DNA of 64,000 nucleotides from positions 92,130,029 to 92,194,028 of the forward strand of contig OY726566.1 in assembly GCA_963383645.1 (NCBI GenBank). The letters run 5' to 3'. The position numbers and the translations under genes are program-made. The notes under the pieces were generated by a model. It worked only from the letters and a program-made list of their open reading frames with translations, did no database searches and was not told the origin of the DNA. The stretch comes from Muscardinus avellanarius. Its lineage: Eukaryota > Chordata > Mammalia > Rodentia > Gliridae. Shown here in pieces: positions 10,644 to 23,488 of this stretch (positions within the stretch are counted from its first letter, which is position 1; every line of letters begins with the position of its first letter).

Positions 10644-12224
10644 AGCACACACTTTCTGAGTGTCAGACCTTGCTTCTTGCAAGGGAGAGTGGCCAGGTTG
10701 CCCTTACTCTCATTCAGTTGACAAAAAGAAGACAGGCAACAAGCAGGTGAGAGGTTCAGGAAGTCTCGAAGGGACAGAGTCGTTTTAAACCAAACTTGGG
10801 GACTCTGCCTGAGGGATAGAGGGGCTTGTTTTCTGTATTGCCCCAATGGGCAAAAATAGGACCAGGATGAAAATCAGACAGAGATTTTGAACACTGAAAA
10901 CTTGAACCCATGGGACCTGGCCAGTGAAAGATCCAGCTTCCCCAGATTGCCTCAGGCACAAGCCAGATGTCCATGTGGCAAGGACTCCTAGGGCAGGAGG
11001 TGGGGACCAGGTGATGTCTACCATGGGCATTTAGCAGTGTCTGGCACCTACTAGGCACTCAACACACAAAGGCATTCTAGAAACTAGTAACCTGGTAATA
11101 AGATGTAAGAGTACCTTTGGGTCCAGAAAGAATAGAAGCAGCCTTGGGAGAAGAGGCCTTCAGCCACTTTGTCCATTCTTTTTCCTGGAGGGGCCATTTT
11201 TAGCACTATTTTTAAAAAGTTGACCCTTTCCAAGGGCTTTTGCTGGGATTCCCTAGTTTGGGCAGACATGCAGCTGTAAGACCTTGGGGTGGCTCAGGAC
11301 AGATGATCAGCCTGTGTCTCATCAGACCCAGGCCTGGACCCAGCAGAAGGTGGGAGGCATTTATTCAACCTCCTTCTTCGGCTTGTGCTGCAAGGAAAGA
11401 GGGAGGTGAGGAGTGGAGGCCAAAGGCCCCTGGGACTGAGGCGTCAAGTTCACCATGACAGGAAACCCTCTGTTAAGACCAGGGGCCTAAAACAGAAAAA
11501 GAAATAAAAAGGGCTTATGTAGCTCAAGCCCTTCTTCAAGCCATGGGCGTTGTGGTCAATTTCACGGGAAATGCATGGGCAGCAGAGGTCACGTAACCCG
11601 CCAGCTCAGCCTGGATCCCCAGCCAGGGGTCACTTAGCAAACCAGAAGAGGGGGAAATTCCTTAGCACAGAGCCATGCACCTGCAGATACAGGGCATTGC
11701 TGATTCCACCCAACCCCATCTACCCACATACCCACAGGGAAAGACACGGGTCCACCATTGGCCTCTCTCACCTCCCTCTTCTAGCTCTCCTAGTGCTGCT
11801 ACCTGTATGGGGAAGAAGGCTTGTATGCCAGGCTTGGAAATACCAGGCTGGCAGCTGAGCCCTTGCCTGCCCATGAGGTCCCCTGTACCAGCCAACTGAT
11901 AGGTGGAAGACACTGCCATCTCTCCTACCAGTACTGCAAGACACATCAACCAGCAACCCTAAAAAGGAAGAAACAGGCCTTGGTGCGCACCAAGGGAAGC
12001 TGCAGGCCCCATAAAATTAGTAACCAGCTCAGGTGAGGGTCAAGTCTTGGTCAGGGCCAATTTGAAGTCTGTGGCAAAAAGAATGGAGCTTCAGTGTCCC
12101 TGCAGTAAAGAAAGAGTCTTCTCAATTCAGGCTTAGCAAATGCCTAGGCTGGGAGTGAACATCAGCGTGAAGATTCAATTGAGTGCACGGGCTTGCCCTG
12201 AGGCAGCCCAAGCCCCCGTGCGCC
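10644..12224. other. Unannotated non-coding stretch
   Basis: No gene or confident repeat. Overlapping open frames of 60-105 codons on both strands at 10.6-12.0 kb have no signature and mutually exclude each other. Confidence 0.4.
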
Positions 12225-12390
12225 TAGCTGCCACTTGCTCATTGTGTGACAGAGCAAATCTCTGAATCTCTCCAAATTTCTTTCTTGACCTACATAATGG
12301 ATTTCGAAAATACAACCCATGGCACAATTATTATAAGGTGCTTAGCACATTGCCTGGTTTACAGTAAGCAACGTAACTATGAGCAGTGGG
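12225..12390 (+). repeat. MIR SINE remnant
   Basis: Forward MIR: AGCTGCCACTTGCTCATTGTG, AAATCTCTGAATCTCTCC, TACATAATGGATTTCG and TAAGGTGCTTAGCACATTGCC, followed by CCTGGTTTACAGTAAGCAAC. Confidence 0.75.
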
Positions 12391-13084
12391 TCCGGTATGA
12401 TTACTGGAGTATCTCTGGGTGGAGCAGGCAGCTGACTCAGCAAGCCTGGGTGCTGTTGGCAGCCATGCCATCCCATGCTCGCCTCTCTTTGGGTGTCCAT
12501 TGATTCTAGCTGCTGCCACCTTCATGAGGCAGCCACTAGGAAAAGTTGTTCACCTCCTAACATTCTGGCCCAAACATGGAAGAAAAAAAATATCCCTTTC
12601 CTTGCTTCCTCTGTGCCTGGGCTGACATTGTAAAAAGAAGAGACTAAAAATTTACCAGTCCTAAAAACACGTACTCTACAGAAACAGCTTAATTTCCTGA
12701 GTACAAGTCTTTGGTCCTGTAATAACTCATACATCTTAAGTGGCCCTCCAACCTCCTAAGCCCTACCTATCTCCCTGTACCCACTGCCACCCATTAGCAC
12801 CTTGCTACAAGACTTCAGGGCCTCATTAATATCTCTAGGACCCTGCCTCTCTATCCCAGACCTGAGGGACATGGGGAATCTCAGGAGGTTGATAGTCAAG
12901 AACAATCAAAGGATGTCCTAACACACAAATTGTAACCTACGAAAGGCCACACAGAATCATATCATACAAAATCCCTTGATGCACGTGTTGCTTGTGCATG
13001 CAAGAGGAAAAGACTCCCCACCTGCTTTCCCATGTTTATAATTTACTACAAATTATTGGGAGTGACACATGAGAAGCCCCTAGC
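12391..13084. other. Unannotated non-coding stretch
   Basis: No recognisable feature. Moderately AT-rich with frequent stops. Confidence 0.4.
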
Positions 13085-13240
13085 CAGTGGTCCACAATGA
13101 GGGGTCAGTTCTCAGAGCAGTGGTGCCTGCAATGCCTTTGGGAGCAGGTCAGGAATGTCAGACACTCTAGGAGTAGTTCTGACAGTTGTTCCAACATGCC
13201 TTCTAAGAGATTCTGAAGCATGCTGAAGTTTGAGAACCAC
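13085..13240. mobile_element. MER5-type hAT element
   Basis: Begins CAGTGGTCCACAATGAG and ends GCATGCTGAAGTTTGAGAACCAC, matching worn MER5 terminal inverted repeats. About 155 bp, close to the usual length of the non-autonomous element. Confidence 0.65.
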
Positions 13241-13269
13241 CAACTTAAGTTCTGATCCACCTAGCTACA

Positions 13270-13430
13270 CCATCTTGTATTGTACATTTAAGTTTCTGCA
13301 TCTCAAGGTGGGATTAAAAACAGTTTACCATATGTAAAATGGGAATAATGATGGAACCTACTTCATTGGGTGGTCTATTACAAAGATTAGATAAGAAATT
13401 GCAAACTATAAGTACACGTAAGGTAGCAAT
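13270..13430 (+). repeat. MIR SINE remnant
   Basis: Forward MIR core: AAGTTTCTGCATCTCAAGG, ATGTAAAATGGGAATAATG, CTACTTCATTGGGTGGTC and AAAGATTAGATAAGA. Confidence 0.75.
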
Positions 13431-15330
13431 AATCCTCCTAACATATCTAAGAAATGGCTTCTGTTACTACCAATGTCTAAAGATTAGAGGCCTCAGTGAA
13501 GGCTCAGAGAGTTTTTGAAGTAAATTTTTCAAAGTTGCTGGGCTGTTAAAGGGATCTTAACAGCTCATCTCCTTAGAAAGATGTAAGGTGTCCACCAAGC
13601 TCTTCTTCCTCTTGGATTTGCAGAAATCCTCCTCATGAGCCTCTAGAAATGCACAGAGGTTTTTATGGTTGCCTCAGCACTCCTGGCTTTTAGGACACAG
13701 AGGGTCTCAGCTGTTCGTCTTGCCTTGTGCAAGATGGTTCTCCATAATCTAGAATGATTACACCCCAGGTACCAGTAGCATCTCCAGAGAAGCAGTGCGC
13801 TCCCAGAATTGCAGAGCTACACAGAACAGGACTCTATGCTGGAGGCTGCCCGGAGAGCCCATCAAATGAATCACAGTAATGGCAGTGAGTGGCCGGGAGC
13901 CTCATGGGACATGTTTCCTGCTGAAGCTGCACACCCACGTGCTGGGTGTTGTGGGACTTCCTTTCATCCTAGGCATTATGTTGTCTCTCTTTAACATGCC
14001 ATTGTTTAAAGGGTGTCTTGCTCTAATCACCAAACCTAGAGTAGATACCTACTTCCATGGACACACACAAACATTTTCTACTAGGTATTAGTAGAAAATG
14101 TTTAGAATGTCGAGTCAAGAAAATAGAAAATTTGGTGTGGACCCATCTTAAAAACTTTGTACTATTCATTATTTGCTACTCAGAGAGAAAAAGGGAGGAA
14201 GGACCAAGAGTTCAATGTTAATGCTGTTCAGAAACTAAAATATCCTGGCTACCAACAAAGAGTGGAACCAATCAGTAGAATCAATAAAGATTTATTTCAA
14301 AGGATGCTCAGAGAAAAAGTGCCTAGATAGAGAACTAGAGTGAGGGTTGGGGTTTTAGCAGCACACAAAAGCATGAGCAAATCACTGGTTTTCCCAAAGC
14401 ATTACCAGTCTGTGGCTCTGATGAAGTTGGCCATTTCTCTAACACCTCTTTTCTCATACATAGCCCCTTTCTCTCGAGACCTCTACCTAGTGCTTTCACC
14501 AGTTTCCCCCTCCCCACAGAGTGTAGCAACTGACTGTGCTAAAATGTTCCTTGTCCCGCAAACCATTAAGCTGTCAAGCTGAGGTGGTGAACAAACCCAG
14601 AGAGAGCCAGTACTGGAATGCTAATGGCAAAATCGCAATTATTCTTTCTGCTCTGGACAATTCCTGCTTCAACTTTACTGGCCTCGGGTCATATTTTGTG
14701 ATCTTTGGATGCTGATGGAAGAGACACGACTTGATGTAGAAAATAACCAGGGAGATTTTGTCTTGATAGAGATGGAAGGAACTAGCAGAGGTTTTTTTCG
14801 CTGTTTTCCTTTTGACATCCACACAGGTGTCATATAATGGCTTCTGGTTATAAAGCCCCCTATCCAAAGGAAAAACAACTTCTCCATAAATACCTTGCCC
14901 ACGTCAGGGAAATAGCTGTGTTACACACTTGAGTACCATTTTTGAGGACACTTTAAATAGAGCATCGGTCGCTGCTTTCAATTTAACGTGTGAACGGGAA
15001 CTGCTAAGGCAGGCAGAGATGATAAGGTGTGGGCACAGGCTCACAGTTTCCATTGGTGCATCTGCTCAGACTTTTAACAGATCCACAGGCTCTTCAGACA
15101 TCTTGAAGGGGCAAGCCACGTTCAAGATCCACACTGGGCAAATGAATGAGCACCTACTATATGTGAACCAAGCTAAGTTCTAGGCCCTTCCTTTAGATGA
15201 GATGGGCTTTGCATGCAAACTACAACAGTCCAAGGGAAAATCCTATGATTTGTACAAGGAAGGTAAACTGCTCTATGAGTTCCCAGCAGAGTTGGTGGCT
15301 TCCGGTTTTTCTTGGGTATAAAATCCCTGC
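13431..15330. other. Unannotated non-coding stretch
   Basis: No gene seen. It contains the perfect hairpin at 14069-14103, listed separately. The rest carries short open frames without signatures. Confidence 0.4.
14069..14103. repeat. Perfect inverted repeat (hairpin)
   Basis: Arms AAACATTTTCTACTA (14069-14083) and TAGTAGAAAATGTTT (14089-14103) are exact reverse complements around the 5-base loop GGTAT. I see no matching longer repeat unit around it and no known element to explain it. Confidence 0.95.
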
Positions 15331-15334
15331 TGTG

Positions 15335-15412
15335 CTATGAGGATTAAATGAGATAAGGTATGGCAGGTGCCCAGGACAATGCCCAAAACTAAATAAATGC
15401 TTGACAATGACA
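15335..15412 (+). repeat. Partial MIR remnant
   Basis: CTATGAGGATTAAATGAGATAAGG followed by GGCAGGTGCCCAGGACAATG and CTAAATAAATGCTTGACAATG matches the 3' third of a forward MIR. Confidence 0.65.
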
Positions 15413-15689
15413 GCAGTAGTCAAGGAAGTGGGATGGACACTGTTGACATTACAATTGATCATTTTAAATATAAATCTAGTCGGAGGTAAAACCAGGAGGA
15501 TTAGCAGATAAAGTTTGATAAGTAATGGGACTATTTGGACAGATGACAATGAGGAGGTAGGGGAAATAATATGCCAAAGTACAAATGCAAGAAAATTGAG
15601 GGCTTGCTCAGGAAATAAATAATGCAATGTATCTGCAGTTTTCTGTGTATCATGATATGTATGAAGGTGACTGCATTATGATATGTATA

Positions 15690-16330
15690 GAGGTATATTT
15701 CTTTTATTTATCATTCTTGGAGTTTGTAGGCCATGTGTGTAAATATTTTTCCTCTGCTTTAGAAAATTTATAGTCATTATCTCTTCAAAAGTTATCTTTC
15801 CCATCCATTCTCTTTCTTTATATAAATCTAAATAAATAGGTAAGACATCTTACTGTATCCTCTGTGCCTCTTACCACCTATTCTGTACCTGTTGACCTTT
15901 TATTTGGGGTGATTTTTGCCCTGTATCCTACTTTATTTCTTCATTTGTTTCTAAGTTATTTTATAATCCATCCATTGAATTCTTAATTTTATTTAGTTGC
16001 TATATATTTTTTTCAGTTCTAGAATTTATTCTTCTTGGTTGTTCCATATCTACTATATCATTTGCATAGTGTTTAGTTTGCTGCCAAATTTTGTAATCTT
16101 GCCTTATTTCTGCTTGAACATAGTAAACATAGTTATTTTAAAGCCAGGGCCTCATGGTTGCAGTACCTAGAAAACCTACACACCTATCGTTTCTGCTGGT
16201 CCTTGTTCATGTTGACTTATTTCCTTGTGCATCAGCTTATCTTTGATTGTATGCTGGACACTGTGTCACATGATTTCTTTGCAGAACTTATTTGAAGACT
16301 AGAACAAGGTATCTTTCTCCAGATAGTAGT
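15690..16330 (-). repeat. Probable ancient L1 fragment
   Basis: AT-rich block whose phrasing (TTCAGTTCTAGAATTTATTC, TTGGTTGTTCCATATCTAC, TTTGATTGTATGCTGGACAC) recalls the antisense of an old mammalian L1. It is too worn to place precisely. Confidence 0.45.
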
Positions 16331-17246
16331 CAGTTTCCTTCTGCCAGGTAATTAACTTATAATATAGTGCAACACTAATCTCATTTCATGAACCGACATT
16401 TTTCTCAGGTACTCAAATGGTTCAAAGCCTGAATTCAGGACCTGGGAGGGCTGGCTTACATACAGTTCTGAGCTAAAATATTCCCATGCTTGATAGGCCT
16501 TATACCCCAGCCTTTACCTCCTAACCCCTAAGATTATCATATGTAATCTTTAGACTCTTGGCTCCTTCTTTAAGGATAGTTGAAATCTCATTTCTCTGGT
16601 TTCCTACCTTTTTATTTCTACATTCTTTCAAAATATGGCCCTACAAATATTTACCATCATGTGAGATTTAATATTTCTTCAAGAACATTTTCCCCACTAT
16701 CTAAATTTTCTCAGGAAGAGAGTCAAACTGAATGATCTAGCCTGCCATTAGCAGAAGCAAAACTTTTTCAACTAGCTCGTGATCTGACTGGAATATTGAA
16801 TTCATGTTAGGGATGAAATAAAAATGAAGCTAACATATAAGTCAATTTCAAAACATGGATAAATTTGAATGCTGGATTAAAGAGTAAAGGTGCCCAATAA
16901 ATTATGGGGCCTACTGAATATTCTTGAAAAAAAGAGTGATAACCTAAGAGATAAACCTGGGGATAATAAATTGAGCATCACTCCTATACCAAACAGAGGA
17001 GACTGGAACTAACTCAGGTGGTAAAGATGATAATTCTGAAAGACACAGTCTCCGGTGCTGTAACACCAAATATTGAAATCCCAAATACTGAAAGGTCAAA
17101 ATCTCCCAAGTCTTAAACCAACCCAAAAGATTATAATCTTGAATATTAAAATCTTAAAAGCTAAAATTCCAAAGACAAGGCAAGATAAAACAAAAGAGAC
17201 TATATAAGGGGAATGGAAAGCCAAATTCCTGAGAAAGAATTCCCAA
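16331..17246. other. Unannotated AT-rich stretch
   Basis: Around 17050-17170 the sequence repeats a loose motif (ATTGAAATCCCAAATACTGAAA, AATCTTGAATATTAAAATC), which suggests an old DNA-transposon interior, but no termini were found. The rest is featureless. Confidence 0.35.
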
Positions 17247-17340
17247 TAGAAAGAAAGAGAGAGGAAGAAGTAAGAAAGAGAGAGAAAGAAAGAAGGAAAT
17301 GAAGGAAATGAAGGAAAGAAGGAAGGAAGGAAGGATGGAT
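17247..17340. repeat. (GAAA)/(GGAA)-rich purine tract
   Basis: Almost all-purine run of AAAGAAAGAG, GAAATGAAGG and GGAAGGAAGG units. Simple-sequence expansion. Confidence 0.88.
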
Positions 17341-18055
17341 TAGTACATTTCACTTTTCACTTGTGTGAAGAATAGTTGAACAGTGTTAGATGATAAAATA
17401 CCCAGGACCTGATGATCCATTATTTGGGGTGTATCTGTAAGAGTGTTTCCATAGGAGATTAATGTGTGAGTCTGAGTAAATGAGTTTGGAAAGACCTGCC
17501 ATATAGAAAAATAAATATGAATATAGTCTCTAAGGAGAGATATGCGCTAAAAAAAGCAGCTATTTATCATGATGCAAGATTTCAAAATAGTTAATGTTCA
17601 TGAAAGTCAGCCAACTCCTGTGGAATACCTCCATGCAACTGCCCATAATCCATCCCTCTAATCCACTTTTTTATATGTCAAACTTCCTTTTTAACTCTTT
17701 TATTTTCTTCTTCTTTCTCAGTTTTGTCTCCACTATTTGGAATTGCCAGTATTCTTGTTACAGTTCACTATGCTATGTGTTACATCTTTATATCATTCCC
17801 AGTACTAGAGGTATAAATTATTAAATGACTTTTAGAGAGTTCTAATTCACTTTATGTAGTTTTTGAAAAAATTGACACCATAAAAGTGCATTATCACAAT
17901 ATCGATTTTGTGTGAAAGCATTGTGCATGTCCGTTAAACCATGGAAACTTCCTCAATAAATGAAGAGGGGTCCTTTTTCTACATCTGCATTCATGACAGA
18001 TGTTTTGAGATCTCATCTCCTCCAGTGATTGCATGTAAAGTGGTGACCCATCATG
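17341..18055. other. Unannotated AT-rich stretch
   Basis: No gene or confident repeat. Possibly the right-hand continuation of whatever old element lies at 17.05-17.17 kb. Confidence 0.35.
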
Positions 18056-18078
18056 AGTCTGTGTGTGTGTGTGTGTGT
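18056..18078. repeat. (GT)n at SINE 3' end
   Basis: Short GT tract exactly where the reverse-strand SINE A-tail should be, so it probably arose from that tail. Confidence 0.9.
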
Positions 18079-18245
18079 TACTGGGGATTGAATCAGGGGC
18101 ATTCTACCTCCAGGCTACACTCCAACCCGATTTTGCTTTTTATTTTAAAACAGATTCTCACTAAGTTTCTGAAGCTGACCTTGCATCTAAGATCCTTCTA
18201 TCTTAGCCTCTCAAGTACTAAGATTACAGGCCACCATGCTCAGCT
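18079..18245 (-). repeat. B1-ID composite SINE
   Basis: Reverse-strand dimer: ACTGGGGATTGAATCAGGGGC, ACCTCCAGGCTACACTCC, AACAGATTCTCACTAAG and ATTACAGGCCACCATGCTCAGC. Moderately diverged. Confidence 0.9.
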
Positions 18246-21048
18246 ACCCAGGATGGTTTTTTATTTGTCTTATTAAAAGACTTAGGTTGCCTGCCATGGC
18301 ATTTCAGGTGACCACAGTTATAAACTCAGGTGCACGCAATTACCAGTCATTATGACACACACTTATACATTGTGAATTATGATATTTGTGATTTATTTCT
18401 TTATGAATATGGTATCCATGCTCATACCCATTATCCCCATGCCAGTTTTGTTAGTATACTTGAGTGTTTATGCTTCCAAAAAGTGTGATTATTGACTATT
18501 TTATTGTGTAAGGTGTCTGGGAAAGGTTCTGTTGTGTTTTCACATATTTCCTAGGTATAAGATCCCAGGTACTCATATCTGAACCAGAATTGTGATGGTA
18601 AGAGTAAGAAAACTTGGGCAGATACAATGTCCAGGGCTCCTGTGTGACTGAGACAGGAATTAGAGTAAAGGAAGAAAAGCAGAAAAAAGAAATTGGGAGA
18701 AAAGAGTAGAATTATATGATTTGTCCATTAACTGAGAGAGGTATTGAAAAAAGAAGTAAGAGTCCAAGATGGTATTGAGGTTTTTAATGTGGGCAGCTCA
18801 AAGACAAGGGGAAGGAGATTATATATTCTAAATCATCACCAACCTACCCATGACACTGTCCCAAGAAAAGATCTCAGTTCGAAATGAGTAGCGGTGGCTA
18901 CCCTCTAACCCAGAAAACTCACAGAGAGAAGACTTCATGTGAGAATACATCTGGACATGGTGTCACCATGATCAGGCAGGTGGAACAACCTCTTGGGGAG
19001 AAAGACATCACCTGCTTTGTGAGATTAAAGATTCCATAAGTGAGGTTGGCTGGTAGCACAATTCTTTGGGTAGCAAGAGAAAGCTCCCAGGACCCCTTGT
19101 TAATAACCAGAGATCCTAGGGCATCAGAACCCAAGCCAAAAGGTGCCATAGGAAATAAAAGGCATGAAGAAATAGACTTAGTGTGCAGAGGGCGAGATGG
19201 GCACATTCTATCACTGTGTGACAGGTGATCCTCAAGGACCCTCAGGATTATTACTGTTGGTTCCATTGAGTGATAAAAGGTGCCTACTTGGATTAACTCC
19301 CCAAATTTCTAGGCAGATAGTGAATTCAATGAAAATGTAAACCTTTAAACTATAATCACCCCTCTCTTGGCCTAGATGTCTGCCACATACTACAGATATT
19401 GTTTCTATCCTCCTCTTCCATTTATATGAATGAGTGTCAAAAGGCAGCTACCTATGAGAAAATAACTCCTGCTTTCACTATGGGGATTTAGAAGATGAAA
19501 TAAAAGTAAAATGTTACTCGAGAAATGGCTATATAATTTTATAAATAAATTACAGAACTTGACATCGATCTGGGCTGAAGCTGAGCTACAGAGAAAGGAG
19601 AGCAATCACACCACATCCAACCAAGCTTACCACACGACCTGTTTGCTTTTACCTTTTCTGATTAATTGCTTGCACCAATCAATCAGACCTGCAAAAAACC
19701 AAGTACACTTCCTTCTTCCTATCTTATTCCAGAATCTCTCTCCTAAATTGAAGAGGATGGAGAGTCTCTCCCAATATTCTCTGGGCTCATACTGTCTGAC
19801 CCAGAAAGTTTCTACTAAATCTCTCAGAAGGACCCTGTGTCCAACTGTCACTCCAGAGCTCCTGTGAGTAGCCTTAATTTAACCCAGAATGTAGGAGTGG
19901 GTAGAGGATTGGAAAACCTATCAGGACGGAGTAGGGCGTGAGCAAAACCATTGCAGGATTAGACTGTTCGTTCCTCTCAGGGAGAGCCATGTTTGCCAAC
20001 TGAAGTGCCAACACCTGGGAGAGTGTATGGCTGCTAGAAGACACTGAAGAAATGCTTATGGAACTGAGCGATGAGATGAGGAAATAAAATATGTGTTCCT
20101 TTAGCCTTCAGATAATTCCTAAGCACTTGGCACCCAAAGGTAAGATCACAGACTAACCCAATGGTTTTCCAACTCTTTCAGTCCCAGGAAGGAGTCTCTT
20201 TTGCACTTTTTTTTCCTATCAGAATCTTTACTCTATAAAAAGAAAGCAAAACAGCAGCTATATTTCCATAATACTGAAAAAGGCAAGGCACCAGAACTTA
20301 CTTTTGTGTTTTTTTGCAGAAGAGAAGAAAGGTGAGGATAAGGATAAGTTGGGATGAAGGTGTGAAGAAATGTAAAAGGGTGGAGGAGGCTGAGAAAAGT
20401 TGGAGTGTTGCTGGGGTAAGGAAGGTTTGGCTGATTGGTTGACAACATCTACTATGAAGTTATCAGGCACCTGCAGGTCTTGACCCAGCAAGAGGTGGAT
20501 GGGTATATTCCTGTGATGGATAGGCTAACTTTGCATATCCAAAATAAGGGTGGGACAAGAGAAGGGCATAACCCATAGCCAGTCGACCATGAAAACTGAC
20601 TAGTGTTCAGTGGCCAATCACTTTTGAGAACCCCAGTCATGCCCGGTGAGTCCAACATTAGACCAGCTAGAAAGCAGGGCCATGGATCAAGGCTGCCCTC
20701 CTTGATTTACCTGATTTTCTAGAAATCTCTTTCCAACCATCCAAGCCACTAGCCCTAATGCTGGGCTTCCAATGTGAGTGAATGAGGAGGGAATAGTCAT
20801 TCTGTTTATTTTAGGAGCCTCAGCAAGACCGGCTTTGTTGGTGAAGCCTAACCACAAATAAGGTAGCATCCTTAAGACAACAAAGAGGTACAAAACTCAG
20901 CTGTATGTAGTTTCTATCTATGTGAGACCCTGGACTATAGACACTGTACCAATACTACTTATGTGACCTCTCTTCTCAGGGGTATTTGCCTGAACATCTG
21001 CATTTACAGAAGTAGTACACTTTCTCTGATTAGAAATCATGCCTTGAA
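18246..21048. other. Unannotated non-coding stretch
   Basis: About 2.8 kb without a recognised gene or repeat. AT-rich at 18.3-18.6 kb. Overlapping forward and reverse open frames of 60-118 codons at 18.9-19.9 kb and 20.2-20.9 kb show no domains. Confidence 0.4.
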
Positions 21049-21282
21049 CCAGGTGCAGTGGTACATGCCTATAATCCCAGTACCTGGGAAATGGAACAGG
21101 AGAATAACAGGTTCAAGGCCAGCCTCAACAACTTAGCAAGGCCCTCAGCAACTTAGCAAGACCTTGTTTAAAAATAAATAGTAAAAAAAAGAGGCAGGTT
21201 TGTAGCATGGAGGGGGAATGAACCTGGGTTCATCCCCTAGTATTAAAAAAAATTAAATGAAAAGAAAAAGAAAAAGAAATAA
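21049..21282 (+). repeat. B1-ID composite SINE with A-rich tail
   Basis: AACCAGGTGCAGTGGTACATG head, CAAGGCCAGCCTCAACAAC middle, a weak ID half (GTTTGTAGCATGGAGG), then CCCCTAGTATTAAAA and a tail of AAAAAG units. Diverged copy. Confidence 0.88.
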
Positions 21283-22584
21283 TATCTTGAACTCTAGGCC
21301 AACAGTTCTCCAAATGCAGTTTGGCATCCAAGCCTCTGAGGGCCAGAGGGCCAAGAGCCTGTAACTTTAACAGGGTCTTTGGGTAAATTTCTGTAGCATG
21401 GGAAGAGCTCCTCAAGAGACCCACACAAGTAAGGCAAGAAACACAGTGAATGAGGTGAGCTGGGGAGAGGATGCGCTGCTTTGCAAGGAAGAGGGCAGGC
21501 ATGTAGCAGGTCTAGGTATGACTTCCTGCTGCCACATGGGACAGAAGCTCACTGATCCCAGATAGGTGTATATTTCCAACAGAAGTAATCCCATTTGAAG
21601 TGAAATCTCAAATATTTCCACAGAAGTGCAAAATCCCATAAAGTGAAGTCTCTTGATGTTTAAATGTTGGCCACAGCAAAACATTCCATGGGCTGAAATA
21701 AAACATGAATATGATTTGGCTTGTAGGTCTCTGGTTAGTAGTCACATTTCAAAACCACCAGTTTTCGATCAATTTGAGAGTTACTATGCTTTAGGGAGTT
21801 CCTCAGCCATGCCTAAAAAGACCCTCTCCTTCTTTTCTTCAGATAGCATCCATTGACCCAGACATAAGAGGAGCCAGCAGCCTCTTAGACTGCTAGGTTA
21901 TTGCCCTCTGGCTATTTCTGGGGAGCAGGAGAAAGACCTCATTTTTAAAGACCTGTCAAAGTAATCTATTCTCTCTTTCTTACTGTCAGGTCAGGAGCTG
22001 CCTCAGCAGCTCCCACCACAAGGGAACGCCCCCTCTTGATAGTACTTACTAGAATATTATTACTAAGAGGGGGATCCCTCACTACTGACCCGACTGATAT
22101 TGCCAAAGTCCTTGAAGATTCTCAGAAATGAATAGATCTGAGGCTTCTAGGTCCTTCCCTTGAGTTTCCAAGATCTATAGGAGGAACAAAACTCACATGA
22201 TTCCAGAATACGATCACTCACAACACATAAACCTCTCCTTGAAGAGCAGACAAGGAAAAAGGAAAGAAATAACCCTCTGTAATTCTTGAGTTTCTCTGTG
22301 CAGTGGCTCTTGTAGACATGAAAGAAATCCTCCAATAGCGTTTTTCCCAGCAAGATCAGAAAACAACTTTCACTGAAGCTTGAGCAGGAGCCTCTCAGCA
22401 CCAGGGCCAAGAAGAGAGCGAAAAGGGGATGCGAGGAAGGGGAGAAGTAGCATCCATAATCTCATACCTTTCTTCATTTTTCCCTCATACTTTTGTGGCT
22501 GGGGAGTAGAAGGAAACCCACTGACATGTTTTGCTCAAGGTGGACTTGATCTTGCCCCCACCCTTTGCAAAGAGTCTTGATAAG
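21283..22584. other. Unannotated non-coding stretch
   Basis: No gene seen. 21300-21400 has a weak MER5-like feel (ACAGTTCTCCAAATGC) but no matching terminus. Confidence 0.4.
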
Positions 22585-22697
22585 TTGCAGAGCACCTTGG
22601 TTAACTGGCTGAGGCTGGCTGCAAACTTGTGATTCTCCTGTCTCACTTGGCTTTCCAAGTACTGAGACTACAGGTGTGTGCCATCGTGCCCAGCTTG
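22585..22697 (-). repeat. SINE, B1 half only
   Basis: Reverse-strand B1-like half: AACTGGCTGAGGCTGGCTGC, TGTGATTCTCCTGTCTCAC and ACAGGTGTGTGCCATCGTGCC. The ID half is missing. Confidence 0.85.
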
Positions 22698-23407
22698 ATA
22701 AAAGCCATTTGTAAGAATATCTCCAGAATATAGTACCAATGGGCCAATAAAGGCTACCATTACTTTACAACCAAACACTGATTTAGATTCAGGAACAGAA
22801 AGGGGCAGATGCCGAGTATCCCTTGAGTACTATGATTTTTTTTTTTTTTTAATGATACCCTAGAGACAGAAGAGAGAAGAAACATCATCAATGAATATAA
22901 CTGAAACAAGCTCTCCACTTCAAACAGCAACAGCGTCTTAGGCTTCCCCAACTGTTACAATCAGATCCACCTTCAACACCTTTCAAGAAGGCTCCCTGTC
23001 CTGGCCCCTTGCTCCCAACACCCTTACAGGTTCCAAATCAGTCTTGTATAAAGCCAGAAAATCAATAATTTTTCAGAAGTTCCTCAGGTAAATACTAGAA
23101 TGAGCAGGGCTTGGGAACCCTGAGTCCAACCCATGAGATTCACAAAATGAAAATATGCAAGTCAAATGCCAAACTAGCCCATCTGGTTTCACTATTTAAG
23201 GAAAAGGAGCCCGTAAGGATGGCAATTTGTTACAAGTGGCCTGAAAAATACATTTATTTTTAAAAAATACTTCCTCTCTTGCAGTAGTAAACTGAATTAC
23301 AGCAAGCTAGCTCCATGGTGATGTTTTCCCTGGTTCCAGTTCACAGAGAGAATTTAAAGTTAAAACATCTTTTCGAAAGAAAGGCATACGAGGTCATGCT
23401 TCTCCGC
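22698..23407. other. Unannotated non-coding stretch
   Basis: No gene or confident repeat up to the left half of the split MIR. A short poly-T occurs at 22840-22851. Confidence 0.4.
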
Positions 23408-23488
23408 AGTGCCTGCTCTGGGCCAAACATTGCTGCTGAGCACGTTACACACACAACTTCTCACTTCATCTGTTTAAAGAGGGTGTGG
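23408..23488 (-). repeat. MIR, left half (split by L1 insertion)
   Basis: GTGCCTGCTCTGGGCCAAAC, GAGCACGTTACAC and TCACTTCATCTGTTTAAAG form the left part of a reverse-strand MIR. The continuation (CATTTTGCAGATAAAGAAG ... CAGATCTGACTCCAGAGCC) is found 8.5 kb away at 32053-32170. The last 13 bases (23476-23488) are the target-site duplication of the inserted L1. Confidence 0.85.
23476..23488. repeat. L1 target-site duplication, left copy
   Basis: AAAGAGGGTGTGG, identical to 32040-32052. It is preceded by TTT, so the nick site reads TTT/AAAG, close to the L1 endonuclease preference for TT/AAAA. Confidence 0.88.
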
